Shown: positions 32,096 to 44,632, counted from the stretch's first letter. The stretch: 64,000 bases of DNA from Sipunculus nudus (GCA_026874595.1 CM049314.1:61419300-61483299), one strand, 5' to 3'. Notes: generated by a model from the sequence alone, not told the origin. Numbers and translations: made by a program.

Positions 32096-34304
32096 ATGTC
32101 TCATTGGTAAGTAATCTTGCATTATTTAAGTTATTTTTGCATAGTAAACCAGTGATTGCATAAAGATGACTTCACCTATCTTGGTTTGCCCTGCAAAAAC
32201 AGAATTTGTGTGTTTCAAGATAACATTTCCTATTTGGTGGCCCATTTTTACAAAATACCACATTTTCTACAAAAAGCTGATGCTGTTGCCCCTATATAGT
32301 GACAATGTGCATGTTCTATGCACCAACAGGAAGCTAAGAACATATTCTTTTCAGTGGTGCTATTTGCAATAGGGTGTGGAAAAATCAAGAGTCAGCAGCA
32401 GGCCCTAAAGTTACATATTGATTTAATTTCTGAATGTCCCCTACCTGTGAAGGGTTGATCAGTTAACCTACATAAAGCTTAATCGGCACACAAATGCTAT
32501 GAGTACCACATACTACCATTTTATTTGTTGAACCTATACATGGCTATTGACCATGTTATTATTTAACTGAACTCTGGGTCATGAAAAGAAAAAGCTTCTA
32601 CAAGGTAATTATGTTCCTTTCCAATTTCCAAATTGACTTGAATTTTTCTGTCTTGCTAGAGTGCCCAAAAGTTATAATATGATTAAAAATGTTTAATTAT
32701 ACAATATTTATAAGTTTTTTTTCAGGCAAAGTAAACATTAACACTGTTGATCATTGCTGAATTTACAGCCACTGTCTCAATTTTGATGAATGCTTTTTTT
32801 ATAAAATACAAGAGAGGTTTGCTTTACTCAACCAAAACATATCAACTAATCAAATATTTTTTTACTATTGGAGTCTATCACACAAAAGCTCCTAAATTAA
32901 GCTTTAATTTGGTAAAATGCCTTTCTACATGTCATTTACATATACTGTAAACACCAATTAATTAACAATTTGACACATAACACACTATGTTTCATAACAA
33001 CCCATAAACCATTCATAACCATATGTATGAATTTAATCTGAATTTGACATCAGAAGATCAAGAACACTCTTTATAAAGGTCATGAGCACTTTAAAGGGCT
33101 TGGTCCTCTGACTTTTCTTTTCCTTTGAAGTTTTTCTGACATATTCACTTTCATCACAAAAGAAAAAGCATAATAATTTGGGAATTTGTTTCACTAAGGA
33201 TCAGATGATTTCATTAGGTACTGTTTTGATTCCCAAAGAGAAATCAAATCCGGTTCAATTTACAGGTTAATCAAGAGTGGGTTTTTAGTCCACCTTGAAT
33301 GATTTCTTTTTACATGTACATGTATTAGTGCTATTTCACCATAAAAGATCAAGACGTCATTTTGAACATTACTGACCACCAATATATCATTGATGTACTG
33401 TTTTAGTAATATTATTGATGTGAGGCCCTTTTTTAGTTAAATAATTTGTCTACTTAAATGTCAAAGTATGCAAGACTCCATGTTCTTAATTATTTATTTC
33501 CAACAACCTTTGTTTCTTTGATTTGTAATGATTTCTTTACTTTTCTTAGAACCAGTATGAAGAAATGGTGCAGAAAGTATAAGGAGAGCCCAGATATCTC
33601 CAGCCCTTGCAAGAATTGTCTGGTAAGCATATTCAGTTTATCATATAAAGGAACATTTAAATCTTTTAGCAAATGGGAAATGTTATGAATTGTAAGGTTT
33701 TTTTTATCAAATAGCTGGAACTTACCATATTTGAAGTGCAAATTTGGTGGTTAACATTTATTGTGCATATGGGATATTAATATAACTGCTTACATGTTAA
33801 AATTGTTTCAACTGAGTAACCTACTTTCTGAACCTATTAGCATCTTTAGGCCACAGTGTCTGTCCCGTGACCAGTATATTTAATAATCTGTACGTTTGTA
33901 TATACTCTGTATAACTGGAAAACTCTTCCTCTGTTAGTAATTGAGAAGTCCAACTGTATTAAATTATAATCCTAAATGTTAAACAGGCATATTTTCAGAA
34001 CATTTAAAACCCCTATATAGAGAGCAGATGTACTTTCAGTGAAATAAATTCTTTTCATTTTTTGACTTGTGTGTTGCCTCCAGATATGGTAAACTAATGT
34101 TAATGTTAAGAAAAGCAATACTAAGCATCAATGTCAAAAGATTATCTTTAAACTTATGTAAAAAAATAATTAATTTGAGCAATAATGACTATATGTGTAT
34201 ACTTAGACTGGTAACATTTGTTTTTGCAGGTCAAACAGGAGAGGACAGAAAAGGATTTAGAGTGTGGCAAGGCTGTATATTTCCTTCCAGCCTTCATTCC
34301 CTAA
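32096..34304 (+). CDS. Candidate small spliced gene nested in AMMECR1 intron 1 (about 50 residues)
   Basis: Proposed exons are 32096-32106, 33556-33622 and 34230-34304. The first ends CATTG|GTAAGT, the second is preceded by a pyrimidine-rich acceptor and ends CTG|GTAAGC, and the third follows TTTTTGCAG. Joined, they read 50 codons to a TAA at 34302. The middle part is MKKWCRKYKESPDISSPCKN and the end is GKAVYFLPAFIP. The peptide has six Cys, including a C-x-x-C, and many Lys/Glu, with no signal peptide or membrane segment. If the alternative acceptor six bases upstream (exon from 33550) is used, the first ATG meets a stop at once, but the ATG at 33557 gives the same 46-residue peptide. I do not recognise the family. 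A non-coding transcript with a chance frame remains possible. Confidence 0.55.
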
Positions 34305-34386
34305 AATGACAACACTCTCAAATCTGACTGAACCAGGGAGTTTTAAAAATCTTATGAAAATATTATTTTCAGTTTACAAATGTGTA

Positions 34387-34410
34387 AATAAACATTAATG
34401 TTGGCTATTG
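34387..34410 (+). terminator. Polyadenylation signal of the nested gene
   Basis: AATAAA at 34387-34392 lies 83 bp after the proposed stop codon. It is followed by a T/G-rich stretch (ttggctattgtattttc), as expected around a cleavage site. Confidence 0.55.
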
Positions 34411-34660
34411 TATTTTCTTACTTTTATGTTTCATGTGTTTGCGTCCATGTGACTGTGTGAAGTTGATGACCCCCAGTGTGACTGCAGGCCAGCATTGATT
34501 TCAAGGAATTGCACAGTGCAGGAAGCTCACCACACACACACACAAAGCTTAATTTCTATCATCTAACGTAATTGCTTGTGGAATAAAGAAAAGAGTTAAC
34601 ACCTTTCAAAACAGAACATACAACAGATAGTAACTGAGCTATTGACAAACAGCACAGAAG

Positions 34661-35060
34661 GTGCATACACTGGACTTGTATGTGAGTTATATGTCATTTA
34701 TAAGGGACATATATGGCACTTGTAAGTCCCATATATGTCACATATATGTCACATATATGGGAGTTATAAGGCACATATATGGGAGTTATAAGGCACATAT
34801 ATGGGACATATATGGGAGTTATAAGGGACATATATGGGATATATGGGAGTTATAGGGGACCTATATGTGGAAGCCTTATAAGTGACATATAAGGCCCATA
34901 TATGTGACATATAAGGCTCCTACCTAATTTGCATATAAAATCCATATACCAGACATATATGTGACATATATGGGAGTTATAAGGTTGGATATAAGGGACA
35001 TATATGGCACATATATGTGCCTTATATGTGCCATATAACTTTCACATATATGGCACTTAT
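34661..35060. repeat. Right TATAAGG/ATATATGGGA array
   Basis: Nearly regular units of gggagttataaggcacatat fill this stretch, with inverted forms toward the right end. The open frame at 34661-34855 (YGSYKAHIWDIYGSYK pattern) is simply the translated repeat. Confidence 0.8.
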
Positions 35061-35126
35061 AAAAATTTTCGGTAAGGGGAACCATCCCTATAGCTCAGCA
35101 TGACTGACAGTCAGCTGAGCTAAAAA
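35061..35126 (-). mobile_element. Pearl-like terminus E8
   Basis: The sequence ccctatagctcagcatgac and GACAGTCAGCTGAGCTAAAAA at 35088-35126 match the right terminus of the pearl-like elements. No core unit or microsatellite precedes it; the TATAAG array abuts it instead. Confidence 0.6.
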
Positions 35127-36821
35127 TCAATACTGTCGTGAAAACCATTTTATTGGAGTAAAAATATATGTTTCTTAATAAATCTGCAGTAAACTGAATT
35201 AAAAGAATGCGGTCCAGAGAATATACAAGATGCTTGAAGAAACAAAATAAGAAATATATCTTACTCCCTCATTTAATATTCGTTGCGGTGTCACAAGTAC
35301 AATAGGAAAAAGATATTAAACAAGTGTGGTTGAAACATGAGCGATTTGGAAAATAATTAAATCCTAGTGGTTTGTAACCATTTCTTCATTACTGAAAGAA
35401 TGCTGGTAAAATCACAATAGGAAATTGACCCATCAGCAGAGAAATGTAATCAAGACTGACAGTCTGGCCTCGGAGAACAATCAACGTGAACCATCACTGC
35501 TTGGCTGCCCACGTAACATAATCAACTACCGTGCCATAAAGCAAGACAGTTTGTCAGTCTGCGATTGCCATTCCACATATATCCCTTTGTCTAAACACCA
35601 ATGTCAGTCAAACAGATGTAAACAAAACTAAAACTGCAGTGTAATTTGGTTCCATAGTAAAATCAACACTATCAGATACTGATAGTATTTATAAAGAGTG
35701 CGGACCACATGACAGTTCAAGGAGTCTAGCAGCAGATATAATGATTACATAATTGTAAAAAGAACCACAGAAGCCTAGCTGTGTTAGAGTTAATTAGTAG
35801 CCCTGGAATCCAGTGCCAGGCCTGAATATTGATCTGATTATGACTAAGTGCAGTTTAGAGTAAAATGGACTGACTGTCCATAAACAAGGATGGCTGAAGT
35901 GTACTGTGCGTAAAACTGCCGCAAATTCCCCCTCCACTTGGAAATTCCCTTAAATACACCCTTTAACCAATTAATTTTAACACTTTACTGCATAGCTTTA
36001 ATCCTCAAACTGTAAATAAACATACTGTGTAATAAACAAACATTATTTACTAAAGAAGAGTAACAGTTTCTTAAAGGGGAGATATTCATCACTGCTACTG
36101 CATAAAATGAAACTGATAGCTGACAAACTAGTTTGTACATGTGTTACCAGTACTTTGTTGATGAATTCATTATCAAATATTAAAGTATTTAATTAACATA
36201 CTGCTGCAACTGCATTAAAGTAGATTTCTTTTATTGCCTCAGCCATGAGGTAACATGCATTCATACATGTTCATGTGTGTGCGATTTTGTGCACAACATA
36301 ACTCATAAAAGAAATCTCATGAAATTTTCAGGAATGGGCCAATGAAGAATCAACCAGATTTTGGTGTAGATCTAATCTGGCACATGATCTGGATTCAGAA
36401 AGGTCATCCAGGAATTTTCACAAATGTACAGTCACTTATATATGAATAAACCTGGAAATATGGGCTGAATAAGTGAAAAAAGCAGCTTTCAGCCCATCCC
36501 ACAATGGGGACCAGCAACATGGTAGAGGCTTGCATTCTTTAGAATGCGGATTTTTAGTTCAATTTTTCTTTCATATTGTCAACGAACCGTAAAGAGGGAA
36601 GACAATGAACTTAATCATTATTTATATATGGCCATCACATATTATGGCAAACTCATATGTTAACATAAATTTTGAACTCTTGAAAAGATTACTATAAAAA
36701 ATTTTTATAGTGTGACCCATCCAGTCAATGTATATCTCGAAATCCAAAATATGCACCATAATAATAAGAAATTTAAAAATCTAAAGAACATACATATATA
36801 ATTACCCTGTTGACATGACAG
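35127..36821. other. AMMECR1 intron 1, no feature seen
   Basis: AT-rich unique-looking sequence. No exon, repeat family or regulatory element could be supported here. Confidence 0.5.
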
Positions 36822-36834
36822 TATGACCCTAAAA

Positions 36835-38550
36835 AGCAACAAATTATGCAAGCTAACAAAGCATTATGTGTTATAAAAGCTTTCTATAGGAAATGTACTA
36901 ATTTAAATGTTAAACAACTTTTTTATCTTTTTGATAGCATGGTGATACCTATATTATTATATGGCTGTGAATTGTTGGGTTATTCAAAATATATGATTTT
37001 AGAAAGAGTACAGTATAAATTTTGCAAGTATATTCTTAAAGTAAGTGCAAGTACACCTAATGCAGCTGCCTTAGGAGAATGTGGTAGATTACCACTATTT
37101 GTTAAATACTCTTTGAAATGCCTGAAATACTGGATAAGACTATTACATATGGATACAAACAGATTCCCAAAACATATATATTCATGTTTATTTAATTTAG
37201 ATAATAATGGAAAAAATAACTGGGTCAGTGGTGTAAGATCATTATTATTTCAAGCAGGTTATGGCTATGTATGGATGGCACAACAAGTAGGAGATGAGAA
37301 AATGTTTTTATCTGGTATTAGACAGAGACTCACAGATATAGCAGTTCAAGATTGGCAAAATGACATTAACTCCTGTAATAAATTGTACTCATATGGTGTT
37401 TTTAAATCTATGTTAATGTTAGAAAAATATCTTGTCTGTGTTCCAAATAAAAATCACAGATGTGCATTAGCTAAACTTAGATGCTCTAATCACAAATTAG
37501 CCATAGAAACAGGCAGACATCAAAATCTTAACATAGAAGAAAGAATATGTATGTACTGCTTAAATCATGGATACAACATTACAGAGGATGAGATCCATTC
37601 ATATTAGAATGTCCAATGTATGCAGAACTAAGGAAAAAATATTTGGGAGCTGAAAAGTATGAAACCAATGAAATTAATTTTAAAGAAATATTAAATTCAG
37701 AAAATCCAACACATATATCAAAATTAGCAATTTTTGTTTATCAGTCATTCAATGTTCGACAGAATTTTTATGGTTGAATAACACACTTTGAACAGATGGC
37801 AGAATTAACATTATGAGCGTACAATATTTTTAAATCACATGTTGTGTTTTGCTTAAGATGATATATAATGAATAGTAAATGCACAATTGTCATTCAGGAT
37901 CATATGTAATTCTATTTAAATTAAGTATGAACACAAGAAGAAGAATACCTTTAATATTTAAAAAATGTATACTGAACAGACTTGTACTACATTTTATTCC
38001 AGGTGAGTGTTTGTCAGTTGTTTTTTTGTTTATTATTTAATTAGTTATTAATTCTTTGTGTTGCCTATTCTCTCTCTCTTTTTTTTTTTTTTTTTTTTTC
38101 AACTGACATGAATTACTATTGTCTTTATTGTTGTTGGTGTTGATGTTATTATTATTATTATTAATTACAATTTCAGTTTAGTACACATCGGTATATTTAA
38201 GTTGAGTAAAGAATGAATTAGAGGAAAAACGAAGTAGACATTTAAAGCAAAGTTAATAAAATATTTAACCAGGTATTCAATTTATTATTATTATTTTTTT
38301 TTTTTTTTCAGGTCAGTTATAAAATGCATACTAGAATATATTGCACAGAATGAATGGATTGCATTTTCATGTGAAATGTATTTATTTATTTATCAAATTA
38401 TTGTAAGTCATGATTATAATAACTTATATATAAGTAACATCTATGCAATACTGATACATGTAATATTATTTTTTGTATTGACTTTACATTCACATATATT
38501 TGGAACTATGGGCCTGTGGCCTTCAGTTCCGGAATAAAGCATTTGTTTGT
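36835..38550 (+). mobile_element. 5'-truncated LINE with 13-bp target duplication
   Basis: The insertion is framed by TATGACCCTAAAA at 36822-36834 and again at 38551-38563. The left part codes for the C-terminus of a non-LTR retrotransposon polyprotein. The right part is a long 3' UTR with T-rich runs (38078-38100, 38293-38310). It ends in an AATAAA (38532-38537) and a short TTTG-type tail. The 5' end, including the catalytic reverse transcriptase motifs, is missing, as in most dead LINE copies. Confidence 0.88.
36846..37777 (+). pseudogene. LINE reverse-transcriptase C-terminal region, one frameshift
   Basis: The frame from 36846 has the region that follows the catalytic domain in animal LINE ORF2 proteins: LLYGCELLGYSKYMILERVQ with a following LKVSASTPNAAALGECGRLPL. 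It then reads to a Cys/His segment (ICMYCLNHGYN) near residue 235 and stops at 37607. One base is missing near 37600. In the neighbouring frame the sequence continues as FILECPMYAELRKKY and ends at a stop at 37775-37777, completing a CX2C...H...C-like zinc motif. No YXDD catalytic motif is present in this fragment. Assignment to a specific LINE clade was not possible. Confidence 0.85.
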
Positions 38551-38563
38551 TATGACCCTAAAA

Positions 38564-40551
38564 TGTTGATTTCATTGTAGCACTGTAAAGCATGAAATAA
38601 CTGTCCAACAGAATTTCATTACCATTAGGAGAGTTAAATGAAGCAAACTGTCTAAACCAATTTAAAAAGTGGTCTTTAAGAGGAAGTAAAACTGTTTCCT
38701 ACTAATAATATGGGTGCATGGCTGATGTGGAATTATGGGAAGCCATTTTCATCAGCCAAAGGGGGAATATGATACATATTATAAAATGGACAATCAATTT
38801 AAAGCTTTATTTATTTTCATCATGATTTAATAATACCTTCCTGATCAAACTTCCTGCTTTGCAGAGAAAATGTTCAAAATGAGAGGAAATAGTAAAACAC
38901 TTAGTGGGGGATCCAAACAGGAAGTACGCAGGAAGACAAGCATAGAAACATTGTTAGTGTGAGATTAAACTAAGGTTTACAGCCAAAATAAAGTTTGAAC
39001 ACAAATACCTAAAACCTTGCACACACTTAAAGGGGCCCATTTCTATTGACATGTATGGAATATAAATAATTTCTTGGCCCTTATTAAAAATAAGCCAAAA
39101 ACTGCCAATCCCAAGGGGCACAAGATATCCATTTTGTTTATTTCCACATTTTTATAAGAGTTGGGGGGGGGACGTCTAAAACAGCCCATGATCATTACCA
39201 AAACACGTACAAGGACACCTGGCAGACAAGCCAGAGTTCTGCAATACACAATTTTTAAGATACTTAGATAGCATTGCTTCAAACAGTCTCATTAACAATC
39301 AACAGTAATGCACAATTAACCACCTCCAGTCAGGTTTTTTTTGTTTGTTTGTCAACATCAACATGCATGTGTCTTGTGTTTACAAACAGCTTGTACGGGA
39401 TATAAACAAGCTCATACATCCATCACAGAGGAATTAATCTGTCAGCAGGAATTATGTAGAGTTCATTAATATGAAACCAGAGGAAGCCGAAATTCACACA
39501 TTCTATAAATAAGACGCGTGAATAGGTGACATTAACAGTTTAGCAACTTAATGATTGTACTGCATGGCTTAACATTTAACTTTTGAAATAACCTGCCAAG
39601 CTGGGCAAGTAACATCTTGCTTTTACTTGCCCTACATGAATATTTACTTGCCCCACAAAATCAACGGTTATAGCCACATATGCCAAACATGTTAATGATT
39701 ACTGTGTTGTATGATTTAAAGCATGTTAGACAATAAAACATGTTTAAGCTTTTGTCAATTATAGGACTCTTTAGTATAATTTGTACAGATAAAGGTCCAT
39801 GTAATTTTAAATAAAGAGATATCATCTACAGCATTCCATTTCTCTAAGAAAAAAAATGGCTCTCTGAAAATTAGTTAAGATTCAAGTCTTTCAGTAAAGG
39901 ATTAAGTTGGACTCACATGCCCAATAGGGCAAGTAGGAGCCAAATTTTGGTTGCCCGACCACCTTTTTCTGGACCTTTCAGTTTTACTTGCCCTAGGAAA
40001 ATGGTTAACAGTTTATGTCCAACATTGTACTTCAATTCTAACATTCGGGTTGGAGGCAGCAATTAAGCACTAATCTTGATTTTTTATTTAGATAAACACT
40101 GGAAAATGTATCGAGTTAAAAAATACTTCTGTCTCAATCCTTTCCCTTTGAGAGCTTTACATCTGTACACACAAACATGTATTTGAAGTGAACTTGACTT
40201 ATTCTCAAGTGGTTGTACTGTGACATGTAATTCATCAGTCAGTTTTGAGATAAGTTTTACCTCATACATCTCCTGCTCAGTGCTTATCAAATCTAGAACA
40301 AGATATCTTGTAAATTTTCCTTATCTGTATAAACTGTATATAAACAGTAGGCAGAACAGAAAAGATTATACAATATGTTAACAGAAATGATCGAAATATG
40401 GTTATGACTGGTTTACAGAAGACTGGCAATGTGACATCTACAGGCGCTTGCTTTTGAACCAGAATCGAATGGATAAATTAAGTTTATTTTGAAAACACAC
40501 ATTTAGATAATAAACATCAAGAACAGTTTAAACACCACCATAATATTAATA
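38564..40551. other. AMMECR1 intron 1, mostly unassigned; possible decayed TIR element
   Basis: Bases 39600-40005 start and end with repeated TTACTTGCCC/GGGCAAGTA motifs in opposite orientation, suggesting a decayed inverted-repeat element. No coding signal was found in the rest. Confidence 0.35.
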
Positions 40552-41094
40552 CAGGGTTTATACACTTTTCCAGGCTTAAAATTCCATGACTTTTCCATGA
40601 CATTCCATGACCAACCACTGAAATTTCCACGACTTTATTCTTGTATCAAACAAACTCAATACAATAAGTGGTGATAATATTATTATTGGGGGCGCCATCA
40701 TATTGTCGTCACCGGAGACAGCCAATCAGGTATCAGCTATTTGACCAGACCTCCTTCGTAATGCATGTCCATATAATTATCATCCCATTAAAATAAATCC
40801 TGGGGCTGCGGAGAGCACCACAGCAGATCATTGCCGATCAGGCTTAAAGCCAGGAGATTCAGCCGAGGGGTTCTGAGTGCAAGGAGAGCCCTTGGGCGGG
40901 AAAGATGAAGTAACTTTTCAAAGTGAAGCAGGGCAATTCATCATTTCTTCACAGGAAATGAACTATTAGTTTGACAGACAAGAAATTCCATGATATTACA
41001 TGACAGATAGCAAAATTTGCTGACTTTCCAGGCCTGGATAATAAATTTTAAAATTCCCTGATATTCCAGAAATTCCATGACTGTATGAGCCCTG
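40552..41094. mobile_element. TIR element (MITE) with CAGGGYTYATACA ends
   Basis: The left end CAGGGTTTATACA and the right end, on the opposite strand, CAGGGCTCATACA match over 13 bp with two differences. The flanks carry TTAATA on both sides (40546-40551 and 41095-41100). Subterminal zones repeat ttccatgacttttcc. CAGGG ends suggest a hAT-related element, but the duplication reads as 6 bp rather than 8. The 543-bp body has no transposase; it holds a less AT-rich segment at 40685-40920. Confidence 0.7.
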
Positions 41095-42180
41095 TTAATA
41101 ATGACATCAGAAACACTGTTAGGGGGTGGTGATCCTGAAATACACAGGTCTGATACCCGTGGTATCTGATAGGAATGTACTATGATACACCGCATAACAC
41201 ATGCATAATTCTTGTCCTGTACCAAGACTGAGACAGGCTCCGACTCAGTCATGCACACTTCACATGAGAAGTCATCTGCAGTGCTAACCTCAAACCAGGG
41301 TCGCGCATAATGAAAGGAAAAATACAAAATTTCTTAACCGTTTAGACTGGATAATTTCCATTGGAAAGACCAAGCAATTTATGGCATTTTGATGGCTATA
41401 TAACAACTTCATATAACGCAATATTTATGTAAATTACCAAGAGTATTAGACAAGTCCAGCGTATTATCTAGTCACTTACAGTGCTAACCCCCATACATGG
41501 GTCCTCCGTTCACATGTACATTGATGGAGGATTCAAGGGAGTTTCAAAGTGCACACTCAAGTAGTGTGTTTTATGATATTTAGTAAAGCCATAATAAAGC
41601 AATACTTGAACTACAGCGTGTATTATATAATATAAATGTGCACAAAAAAACTTGTTTTCAGTCATTCTGTTCCTAGTTTTTTTGTGCATGCAGATAAATC
41701 ACTGGTTCACTCATCCATGACATTGTATGGATGCAACTTGTATTAGGAATGTCAGCTCGTGACAATGACTAGCATAATCCAAAGAACACTGATGTCATTA
41801 TAACACAACTGTATCCTTCAACATATTGAAAACTCAAGTGTACTGTAATCACAACCTTAGTTTCATTTAGTCATTGTATAAGTGGAAGCAAATACAGAAT
41901 ACCAATAATGGTATTAACAACACCAATCAGTCAGGCTGTAACAACACACCAGAACACTCATACAGTTCCCACAATAATACAAAAAGTGTCGTACCTTTAA
42001 TTCCAACATGTGATAAATTTGCAACATTAAGGTTTTACTTTGTACCCCAAATGGCAGCCCCCATGGACAGTTTAAAAATGTTTGCCAGGTCAGAGTTTGA
42101 TAATGGCTGGGAAATACGATAGGAAAGTACTCTGAGGACAGTCTCACGGAGAGAATCTATCCCTGGAGATGGTTTTGTAA
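41095..42180. other. AMMECR1 intron 1, no feature seen
   Basis: No supported feature. Open frames at 41874-42122 and on the other strand lack domains and splice support. Confidence 0.45.
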
Positions 42181-43359
42181 TTGTATCCGCCAAAACAGAG
42201 TTTTGCGGATACTATGTTTTCAGCTGCACGCCGCCGCCGCTGCCGCGTAGGTGTCCGGAGAACTCCTCCGTAACCGCTGGGCGGAATTTTACGAAATCCG
42301 GGATTATGTTTGGGTCAAATGTGAACTGCTGTGCCCCGATTTTGTTTTGACCTCTGACCTTTCCTCTGCGCTCTGCGTCTGTTGTGCGTCTGTTTCCACA
42401 CATAAACCCACATATCTCGGGAACTGTTTGACCGATCAGGAAAATTTTTTTGCACAAATGTAGCCCTTGGAGAGCTTTATAACATACACAAAAAATGGTG
42501 GCGCCACCTGCAACCATGTTTGCACAGTGTCCATCTGTTCGTCTGCCATGGGTTAAAATCACTCATATCTCTGCAGTGACTAGACTTATTCACCTGAAAT
42601 TCGGCATGCGTAAACATCCTGGATAGCTTTTCTGATTTTATGACAGGTGGCGCCACCTACATTCACGTTTACGCTGCAGACATCCAAGCTCATATCTCGG
42701 GAACCGTTTGACCGATCAGGAAAATTTTTTTGCACAAATGTAGCCCTTGGAGAGCTTTATAACATACACAAAAAATGGTGGCGCTACTTGCAACCATGTT
42801 TGCACAGTGTCCATCTGTTTGTCTGCCTTGGGTTAAAATCACTCATATCTCTGCAGTGACTTGACTAATTCACCTGAAATTCCGCATGCTTATACATCCT
42901 GGATAGCTTTTTCTGATTTTATGACAGGTGGCGCCACCTACATTCACGTTTACGCTGCAGACATCCAAGCTCATATCTGGGGAACCGTTTGACCGATTGG
43001 GCCAAAATTTTGCACGTGTATAGATCTCACATAGCTCTTAATCATACACAAAACTGGTGGCGTCACCTGCAACCATTTTTGCTCAGCGTCCATCAGTTTG
43101 TCTGCCACGGGCTGAAATCACTCATATACATGTAGTGGTTTGAATTATCTGCCTTAAATTTTGCATATGTATACAACTTGGACGGCTTTCTGGATTTTGT
43201 GGTAGGGGGGGCAACCTACATACACAATTTGGCTGCAGACATCCATGCTAATATGCAACACTTTATTTCCCCTTGCCACTCAATCCATGCCTCACTTCAC
43301 CCGTTCCACTCTGATTTAGGCGGATACACGTAGTCGCTTGTCGACTACCCGTATTCTAG
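42181..43359 (+). mobile_element. HINE-type element, family TATCCGCC, copy 2
   Basis: It is the inverted counterpart of 28988-30733. It starts TTGTATCCGCC at 42181 and ends GGCGGATAC, hairpin GTAGTCG(43330-43336)-CGACTAC(43342-43348), then CTAG at 43356-43359 followed by T. It carries about two of the 280-bp tandem units instead of four, which accounts for the 567-bp length difference. Perfect GGTGGCGCCACC copies are at 42497, 42646 and 42927, with imperfect ones at 42778 and 43056. Confidence 0.8.
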
Positions 43360-44076
43360 TTATTTAATCTGTCTCTCCTAAGTAGAAGCCGGAGGAACGC
43401 TCTGGGGATGACCGCATCCTCATCCGCTCACTATTGTACTGTTGACAATGTATGACCATCACATGAAAAGATAAGTCTTGATTTTAAAAATAATTTCTAA
43501 GCACTATATGGAAGAGCTGAGAAGTCATTGCTTACAAACAGGCAGAATGACATCAGACTGGCCAAATAATTATTTTCTTTAAAATATTAAATAAAATTTC
43601 TGGTTTGAAATAACTAGCGCAACAGTTATGTATCACATGATAATAAAATAACAAACTATTAACAAAAAACTATGAACAAAACAAAAAGCTGAACTTCCTG
43701 CAAGTGATCTATATATCCCTGTCTTTCTATAGATCTACATTAAACTCAAAGGATCCACAAATAAAACTAACCAAAGCTGAAGTTTCCATTCTACAAAACA
43801 GAACCAACTTGGCTTTGACTGTTTACCCAAAGGAGTGAGGGCAAGCGGTGCACATGCACAAAAACACTTCCTGATAGTGCAGTGTGTAAACTTTGTAAGA
43901 AAAAGTCCGCAAAATAAACAAATGAGGAGCAGTTACACATCACAGCTGGAAAGGTTGATGTACTAACAACTAAAAGTGTAGTCTGAGCCTTCTAATACCT
44001 CTGCCAGAATCCTAATCCAACTTTTCTGTGTGCTGAACAGTGTCACAGTAAAGCAGCTAAATTGTACAATCACAAC
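43360..44076. other. AMMECR1 intron 1, no feature seen
   Basis: Unique-looking sequence between a HINE-type element and the second Harbinger copy; nothing was recognised. Confidence 0.45.
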
Positions 44077-44356
44077 TAATGCCTAGCTCACATATAAACC
44101 GGGCACCGTACGGTTTCTTCAACCCGCCGGCTTGCCGTGGGTTTTCGAGACCGTACGGACACCGTGTGATTTTTCATCCCACATTGTTTGCACTCACATA
44201 ATCTACGGTGACCGTACAGTTACCTCCGAAACTTCGTTAATGTGCGGGTTCTAGGCATGAAACAAGTACATCTTTTTCCTGTTGATATCCTTCCATTATT
44301 TGCCTTCATATGTTATCTATAATGTCTGGGTTCTAAATACTTGTCTTATTTTTCAG

Positions 44357-44632
44357 ATTCCTATGTCACAAAACTCAGAAGACGACGATGGTGATCACGA
44401 AAACGAGGAGGCAGTCCGTGATGAGGAGGAGCCAGTCGCAGGGAGCTCTGCAGATGGACCTACACCTCATGATCCACTGTTGTTCAGTGGAACGAAGCGA
44501 TCAAGTCAAGAAATCAGGAAGTGTAGGAAGGAGCAGAAAAAAAATGATGCGACAATTGCTGACCTACTTTCAAAGTTCCTCACATCATCTGAGAAGGAGA
44601 AAATACGGGCCCAGAAACAGGTGAATTTATAA
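44357..44632 (+). CDS. MADF accessory protein of Harbinger, second exon only
   Basis: A pyrimidine-rich acceptor (CTTATTTTTCAG, ending 44356) opens a frame rich in acidic residues (SQNSEDDDGDHENEEAV). A basic coiled segment follows (RKCRKEQKKNDATIADLLSK) and the frame stops at 44630-44632. An acidic linker and a helical C-terminus following a MADF domain are usual for these proteins. Its first exon, preserved at 13721-13946 in the other copy, is missing here, so no complete protein can be made. The frame extends 5' of the acceptor to 44282, but that part is intron. Confidence 0.65.
   Translation: MPMSQNSEDDDGDHENEEAVRDEEEPVAGSSADGPTPHDPLLFSGTKRSSQEIRKCRKEQKKNDATIADLLSKFLTSSEKEKIRAQKQVNL

Larger units (their letters stand above)
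30849..35093. mobile_element. Possible single element bounded by CCTTAC(C)GAAAAT ends
   Basis: The left side reads CCCTTACGAAAATGG near 30850, followed by ATATATGTG. The right side, on the opposite strand, reads CCCTTACCGAAAAT from about 35092, also followed by an ATATATGTG block. Between them lie two palindrome-rich arrays and the candidate small gene. I found no clear target duplication, so the two ends could belong to separate insertions. The right side runs into a pearl-like terminus at 35126. Confidence 0.35.

Noticed and set aside
34661-34855. Tyr/Ile-rich repeated open frame
   Set aside because: A direct translation of the TATAAGG/ATATATG array.
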